Source: Stephanodiscus triporus
Lineage: Eukaryota; Bacillariophyta; Thalassiosirophyceae; Thalassiosirales; Thalassiosiraceae
Length of the DNA stretch: 10,565 bases
NCBI GenBank assembly: GCA_036939755.1
Contig: JALLAZ010001039.1
Location: 1-10,565 of the forward strand
Reading direction: 5' to 3'
The notes beneath the pieces are model-generated. The model was not told the origin of the DNA and did not search any database. It saw only the letters and a program-made list of their open reading frames with translations. Shown piece by piece: positions 7,101 through 10,565 of this stretch; within the stretch, counting starts at the first letter, position 1, and each line of letters opens with the position of its first letter. The translations under genes were made by a program, and so were the position numbers.

Positions 7101-8747
7101 GTTCGCACGTGATTCGCTTGAAGATAACCACTATTGCGCAACACAAATTCAAAGGGTGGCACGAGGATTTCTTGCGACCATGCATGTCTTCGAGGATTTG
7201 TATAGTATAACAGTTGTGCAGAGCGTTGTGCGGATGCACTTAGCAATTAATTGCGCAGTTGATCGCTTGTCAAGTATAATAGCCATACAGTCTTGGTGGC
7301 GCGGAATACGTACTCGGGAACTTATTGAAAAGATGGATTACAGTGCTGTGGCAATACAGACCCAATGGAGACGTTATCTTGCCCAGATGTCGTACCAGTT
7401 TGACATTATTGACATAATCATCGTGCAGAGCGTTGCACGACGATGGAATGATCGGCGTACACTTGCCGCCGTGCGTCTTCAATGTTTTGCACGTGTCGTA
7501 ATTGCCAAGAAGAAATTTCAAGACAAAAAAACAATGCATGCTTTGTTCACTCGTCATATAAGCGCAACGAAGATTCAGGCCTGGTGGAGGAGGTATACTG
7601 CCCAAGTTGATATGTTAGTTTACATTGTCAATGTAATCCTCATTCAGGTACGCAACAGCAATGTTACAAATCTGCGCATCTGTAAAATCTTTGATATTCG
7701 CTTTCTAATTTTTTGCAACCGAATTCGCTCTGATACAGAGTCTCTGGCGACGCCGAAATGCAGTGAGACTGTACAAGCCCTTGTTGAATAGAATGAAGCT
7801 AGCTAGGGAAAGAAAGAGGCAGAACTCTGCTATTTCCATCCAGAGTGCCTGGCGAGGATTTGTTGTTTACTCGACGTACCTCATTAAACGGTATGAAAAT
7901 AAGGCAGCAGTAACTATTCAGGCAACTTGGCGTGGATATTGGCAAGCGACAAGTTACTCGGTTCTTTATTGCGCGGTATGTTTTGTGATATTTGTTTGAT
8001 GGTGTTTGTAAATCAAGAAGATCCTACTGATTATCCGTTCATCTTTTTTTGTAGATTGTTAAGGTCCAAGCATTAGTTAGGGGAGCCCAAGAAAGGTCGT
8101 GGCTTGTCTTCCAGAACAAATGCGCAACCATCATCCAAGCTTCAACAAGGCGTTTAATGGTCAGAAAGGATAACCACACTGAGTGCATGATATCAATTTT
8201 GATCGCGGCAGCAGCCAGCTCTCTCCGAATGAGGAATGCAGCAAGGCGGTTACAATTCTGGTGGATGGATGAGATGCGGAAACGGAGGGAAAAGCATGCG
8301 GCGTTGGTAATTGAGCGCTTCTTCATTTACATCAAGAAAGAGGTTGAAAAAGAAGTGGCGGCATTGAAAAAAAAGAAAAAAGAGAGACGCCAACGTCACA
8401 AGATGAAGCAATCTGATGATTACATCTTAGAGCGTGCCTGGTTGGGAGTGGCTGATGATGCCGTTGTTCCGGTGGTGCAGACTGCCTTGTTATCGCAAAG
8501 GACCGCGGCATCCCGTCATCCTCCAGTCAACAGTGGCACTGGAGACAAATTACGCAATAAGTACAGCCGTTTCCGAGCTAGAGGAGTGATTCAGTCATTT
8601 GAGGATGATGTACAAAGTGATGTCTCTGGCCTGACTGATCTAGATTTTGGCTATCGCAATAATGGTACTACTCGCAGCAGACAGAAGAAAAGCCAAATTG
8701 AATTGGAGGAGGATGTTTCGTTAGAAGAGGCACTCCGTAATTCGTAA
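1116..8747 (+). CDS. PDZ and multi-IQ calmodulin-binding scaffold protein, 2394 aa, six coding exons
   Basis: Coding exons by GT-AG junctions and frame: 1116-5138, 5233-6678, 6776-6931, 7018-7647, 7739-7975, 8055-8747; every junction is phase 0. 1116 is the first ATG in a frame that has an upstream stop (975-977). In order, the protein has: a disordered Ser/Gly/Pro/Asn-rich half with poly-Pro (114-120), poly-Gln (131-136) and a Thr tract; a PDZ domain (about 583-664; KVGL loop, then AVISRVMPES and LEGVEVIAVNGTPV); Arg-rich short repeats at 836, 974, 1148 and 1220; DPF/NPF tripeptides (1250, 1411, 1435); about 15 IQ motifs (1850-2201); a basic helical segment (about 2225-2290); and an acidic tail. 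IQ motifs bind calmodulin or related EF-hand light chains, so a calcium-responsive scaffold is inferred. No motor, kinase or calponin-homology domain is visible, so it is neither a myosin nor an ASPM orthologue. Exon 1 is GC-rich with long C and G runs; exons 3-6 are more AT-rich. Confidence 0.85.
1449..1550 (+). repeat. Low-complexity coding tracts: poly-Pro then poly-Gln
   Basis: A run of 13 C (1453-1465) and another of 9 C (1479-1487) encode SSPPPPPPPGPPPKK. CAA/CAG repeats from 1506 follow and encode six Gln, then QYQQQY. Poly-Pro tracts of this type can bind profilin, SH3 or WW domains; here that is only a possibility. Long homopolymers in a coding exon are prone to length change and sequencing error. 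Confidence 0.7.
2850..3110 (+). other. PDZ domain within the scaffold protein
   Basis: Residues about 579-665 match the PDZ pattern. KVGL (583-586) fits the carboxylate-binding x-hydrophobic-Gly-hydrophobic loop. VAVISRVMPES is the strand-turn after it. LEGVEVIAVNG (628-638) fits the usual LxxGDxIxxVNG, with Val where Asp is common. DPRHAAELVARAVEEVRLTVKR fits the second helix and last strand. A run of 11 G (2973-2983) puts a poly-Gly insert before LEG, presumably a loop. It is the only folded domain I can recognise in the N-terminal 1,340 residues. Confidence 0.75.
3621..4844 (+). repeat. Dispersed short Arg-rich protein repeat, 3 clear copies and 1-2 weak ones
   Basis: Two copies are nearly identical over about 24 residues: SAEIAERRRKVAQAM at residue 836 (3621-3692) and SADIAQRRLKVAQAM at 1220 (4773-4844), each followed by a similar Ser-acidic-Leu-Val-x-Asp ending. 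A shorter copy, SAADRRRRAALEM, starts at 974 (4035-4100) and ends Met-Val-Pro-Asp. SPAAQRRRERAAHRR at 1148 (from 4557) is a weak fourth. Exon 2 holds SRAIEKRRALKG at 1608, weaker still. They are separated by long disordered spacers. I know no named domain that matches; they look like short amphipathic helices, possibly binding motifs. Confidence 0.65.
5139..5232 (+). other. Intron 1 (94 nt, phase 0)
   Basis: Donor GTGAGT at 5139, acceptor GCACAG ending at 5232. Splicing joins codon AGC to TCT and leads into the frame that is open to 6678. The intron itself contains no in-frame stop: if retained, translation continues through it and stops at TAA 5235-5237, giving a 1373-residue protein without the IQ array. 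Confidence 0.85.
6679..6775 (+). other. Intron 2 (97 nt, phase 0)
   Basis: Donor GTAAGA at 6679, acceptor TTGTCAG ending at 6775. Splicing joins TCG to ATG of the exon that starts the IQ array. Retention would hit a stop at 6715-6717. Confidence 0.85.
6932..7017 (+). other. Intron 3 (86 nt, phase 0), inside an IQ motif
   Basis: Donor GTGAGT at 6932, acceptor TCATCAG ending at 7017. Splicing joins Val-Gln-Ala to Phe-Val-Arg-Arg-Trp, which completes the second IQ motif and restores the 23-residue spacing on both sides. That restored spacing is strong support for this junction. Confidence 0.9.
7648..7738 (+). other. Intron 4 (91 nt, phase 0), inside an IQ motif
   Basis: Donor GTACGC at 7648 after CAG, acceptor GATACAG ending at 7738. 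Splicing joins Leu-Ile-Gln to Ser-Leu-Trp-Arg-Arg-Arg and so rebuilds an IQ motif exactly 23 residues after the previous one. Confidence 0.88.
7976..8054 (+). other. Intron 5 (79 nt, phase 0)
   Basis: Donor GTATGT at 7976, acceptor with a T-rich tract and GTAG ending at 8054. The joined frame reads Cys-Ala then Ile-Val-Lys-Val-Gln-Ala, placing the next IQ-like motif 23 residues after the preceding one. Confidence 0.88.
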
Positions 8748-8902
8748 GCTGAAACGACAAAAGAGTAGAGACGAGGCAGTGATGATGATTTTGTTCAACG
8801 TTATGGCAAGTCAAGACATGTATGTGCTCTCAGATCAGAAATCAACTCTCTATTGAGATCAACAGGATCCATGACATTTTTTTTGTGTTAAGTGTTAAGA
8901 TT

Positions 8903-8908
8903 AATAAA
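8903..8908 (+). terminator. Likely polyadenylation signal of the IQ protein gene
   Basis: AATAAA lies 156 bases after the stop codon, in T/A-rich sequence. Position and sequence fit, but diatom polyadenylation signals are variable, so this is tentative. Confidence 0.4.
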
Positions 8909-9196
8909 TATTATGTTTGGTATTGGGTGACTCTCTTTCTCTTGAGTTAGTATTATGCCTTTCAGCCTCTGGCTAATCATTTCCTATTCGGAGCAATTTC
9001 TCTTCAGTGAATTCCAAACACAGATGCTAATTTTTTTAGGCTGGTAGCTTAACGAGGTGGTGGTGGACGCGAAGGACAAACACGATTCGTCACATCCTCC
9101 TTTGGCCCGCAGCAGCACAACAATAATCCTATCCTTTGCCAATGGGCACATCGAGATGATCCTACAAAGGTGGCGGCAGAGAATGAGCGTCATCAG

Positions 9197-9232
9197 AATG
9201 AATGAATAAACGAACGGACGAAGGAACGAAAC
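9197..9232. repeat. Degenerate tetranucleotide tract (AAYG-like)
   Basis: Nine consecutive 4-base units read AATG, AATG, AATA, AACG, AACG, GACG, AAGG, AACG, AAAC. It lies just beyond the stop of the minus-strand gene, probably in its 3' untranslated region. Confidence 0.5.
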
Positions 9233-9322
9233 CTCTTGAAAACAAAAAACAAATGGTGATTTCGATATATATGATGTATCATAGGTATGGAGTCGTCCGT
9301 AAAATACCCTTCGTGACATAAT

Positions 9323-10565
9323 CTAATTTGGACAACAAAGCCCCCGATTGTTTTTCCCCACCCGATGGTCGTGACATCCCTTCAACAGCACTCCCCGTTC
9401 ATAGCAACATTTCATTTCCCTCGCGTCGCACATTGACGAACTCCCCACGTAATTCTGGCCCTCAATCAATGTCTCCAGTCTCACCCTCTCAGGATATTGT
9501 TCACTAACGTTCGCGTAATACAATTCGTATTCCGATATCCGACTCCTGCAATGATCTAGCTTGTGACAGATACGTGATGCCTCCCACAACGTCGAGACGT
9601 TCCATCGACGGATTATCACATCGTGCAACGACATCATCACGTCGCGTTGGAATAGCATGTGGTGGACTATGTGGCGCGCGCCGGTGGCGTTTGGATACTT
9701 TGTGCGGACGCACGCCTTGTACGGGGTCAACGTCGCGTGCTTTGGGCTTCCCGATCCAGAAAAAGTGGGGCCCGTGGTGATCCCCTCGGTGAACAATATC
9801 GGGTCCATTTCGGTGCATGTTTTTCCCTTTTCGGCCTTCTTCTCGTAGGCTTAGGGTTAGCCCTCCCATCGACATCGACGAACGTGTAGTCAGCGCTCCA
9901 CACGGTATCGCTGTCCACCATCAGCACGTTATCACCCAAGTAACTCTGGTCTAGATGGGAATGCAAGTCGAAGACGTGCAACTTGATGAGTTGTTGGCAG
10001 GCCTTGGGGTAAGGACATCTGTACCTTTCCTTGTAGGTAGAAATCCAGTGCGTTTCTGTTACGTATCATATCGGTATTGACGGCGCCGTAATCGAGCTGC
10101 TGCTATCACTGCCATTGTTGCCAACGATGCCGTTGCAGTTGTTCGAGTCGGCATCGTCGGATGACAATGGGGCATGCACTAGCTGCGGATAGTGATCTTT
10201 CAAATGTTGATGGTACAAATCGCAATCGTTTGCAGGACCGATGAAGGTGATCGAACGCACATTACGAATGTGTTCCATCCAAGACGCCAATGCCGAACTG
10301 TTGAACAGCACAAAGAAATCGCTTCGTATCGTGAGGGAGACTATGTCGATGCAATGGGCGCAGGTGTTGATGATGCCGGGGGAGAAGGGGGGGGGTCGCA
10401 GTAGCTTCGAAAACCAAGATGTTTCCAAATGATCCACCTTCGTTGACTCATCAATATCCTCCTCTGCCTCTTGACCTAAGTGATTGGTCGACTTCGCAGC
10501 AGCATTATAATTATACTCCTCCTCCTCCTCCTTCTCCTCCTCCCCCCCCCCCCCCCCCCCCCCCC
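9323..10565 (-). pseudogene. Glycosyltransferase-like gene, 5'-partial, interrupted by a stop and a frame change
   Basis: The frame is open from the right edge to a TGA at 10068-10066. It reads a Glu/Asn-rich lead, then IVSLTIRSDFFVLFNSSA and NVRSITFIGP, like the first strands of a nucleotide-sugar transferase fold. The same frame resumes after the TGA with YKERYRCPYPKACQQLIKLH and GDNVLMVDSDTVWSADYTF; the DSD is the expected metal/nucleotide-sugar motif. Past DVDGRA the protein moves to another frame, within about 9850-9808, and continues MDPILFTEGITTGP, NATGARHIVHHMLFQRDVMM and a Cys-rich end (MCDAREMKCCYERG), stopping at 9325-9323. The order resembles DUF6492-type glycosyltransferases by memory. 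A possible 54-nt intron (10109-10056, phase 1) would remove the TGA and keep frame, but nothing similar explains the frame change. It may be a decayed copy, or a live gene with a sequencing error. The acceptor substrate cannot be told. Confidence 0.55.
10516..10565. repeat. CTC repeat passing into a run of 24 C at the window edge
   Basis: CTC/CTT triplets from about 10516 pass into 24 consecutive C (10542-10565) at the very end. On the minus strand this is in frame with the glycosyltransferase-like gene and reads as Glu and Gly codons. The homopolymer probably marks where an assembly broke or lost its length, rather than a natural end. Confidence 0.7.

Larger units (their letters stand above)
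6854..8165 (+). repeat. Array of about 15 IQ motifs across four exons
   Basis: In the spliced protein the motif's first residue (I, V or L, followed by Gln) falls at 1850, 1873, 1896, 1919, 1942, 1965, 1988, 2011, 2029, 2061, 2084, 2119, 2145, 2168 and 2191. The first eight are exactly 23 apart. Good examples are IQASFRGWFAR (1896) and IQSWWRGIRTR (1965). A degenerate copy lacking the Gln lies at 2214, again 23 on, and an imperfect LQFWW at 2230. IQ motifs form helices that bind calmodulin or EF-hand light chains without needing calcium in many cases; a contiguous 23-residue spacing is that of a myosin-like lever arm, but no motor precedes it. Confidence 0.9.
8748..9322. other. Convergent 3' intergenic region
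   Basis: The main plus-strand gene stops at 8747 and the minus-strand gene stops at 9323, so both 3' untranslated regions must fit in 575 bases. An AATAAA at 8903-8908 serves the plus strand; I find no clear signal for the minus strand. The short ORFs here show no protein character. A period-4 tract lies at 9197-9232. Confidence 0.6.

Noticed and set aside
6854..8165. Myosin or ASPM identity for the IQ protein
   Set aside because: There is no myosin motor upstream (no P-loop GESGAGKT-like block) and no calponin-homology region. The sequence before the array is disordered apart from the PDZ domain.
9030..9090. Possible tRNA-like stretch (GGTAGCTTAACGAGG)
   Set aside because: No matching acceptor stem, no anticodon arm and no GGTTCGA-type box could be found nearby.
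9262..9292. Small inverted repeat ATGAT..ATCAT near 9271-9282
   Set aside because: Five-base arms in A/T-rich 3' sequence are expected by chance; there is no T-tract or other context.
8984..9319. Minus-strand ORF of 111 codons between the convergent genes
   Set aside because: It lies just past the stop of the glycosyltransferase-like gene. Its hydrophobic, Cys-rich content is typical of chance translation of A/T-rich 3' sequence.
9504..9875. Minus-strand ORF of 123 codons overlapping the glycosyltransferase-like gene
   Set aside because: It is the third frame across the same DNA; the family-like blocks lie in the other two frames.

Overview
The window looks like nuclear DNA of a microalga, most likely a diatom. 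The protein-coding DNA is split by short GT-AG introns of 79-97 bases (perhaps 54-107 in the less certain genes). Genes sit close together in divergent and convergent pairs, and the main gene encodes a PDZ plus multi-IQ protein with long low-complexity stretches, a style I associate with centric diatoms. The species assignment is inference. There are no bacterial operons, CRISPR arrays, rRNA or recognisable tRNA genes, and no transposon signature.

Layout. (1) Left edge, minus strand, about 493 to beyond base 1: the 5' part of an unrecognised gene, probably split by two small introns. (2) 494-1115: a divergent promoter region between this gene and the next, with two perfect palindromes and a short upstream ORF that stops two bases before the next start codon. 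(3) 1116-8747, plus strand: the main gene, six coding exons and five phase-0 introns, predicted protein 2394 residues. It has a long disordered N-terminal half with a single PDZ domain, several copies of a short unnamed Arg-rich motif (consensus around IAxRRxKVAQAM), DPF/NPF tripeptides, then about fifteen IQ motifs, eight of them spaced exactly 23 residues apart, and a basic helical tail. (4) 8748-9322: a convergent 3' region with an AATAAA signal for the main gene. (5) 9323 to beyond 10565, minus strand: a glycosyltransferase-like gene with a DSD motif, interrupted by an in-frame TGA and a frame change, so probably a pseudogene, or a gene with a tiny intron plus an assembly error. The window ends in 24 C residues, probably an assembly edge inside a GAG/GGG-type repeat of this gene.

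Function. The main gene appears to encode a calmodulin-binding scaffold: the IQ array would form a long helical rod carrying calmodulin-like light chains, the PDZ domain would anchor a partner, and the disordered region offers short linear motifs. No enzyme or motor domain is visible in it. The flanking genes show no obvious functional link to it.
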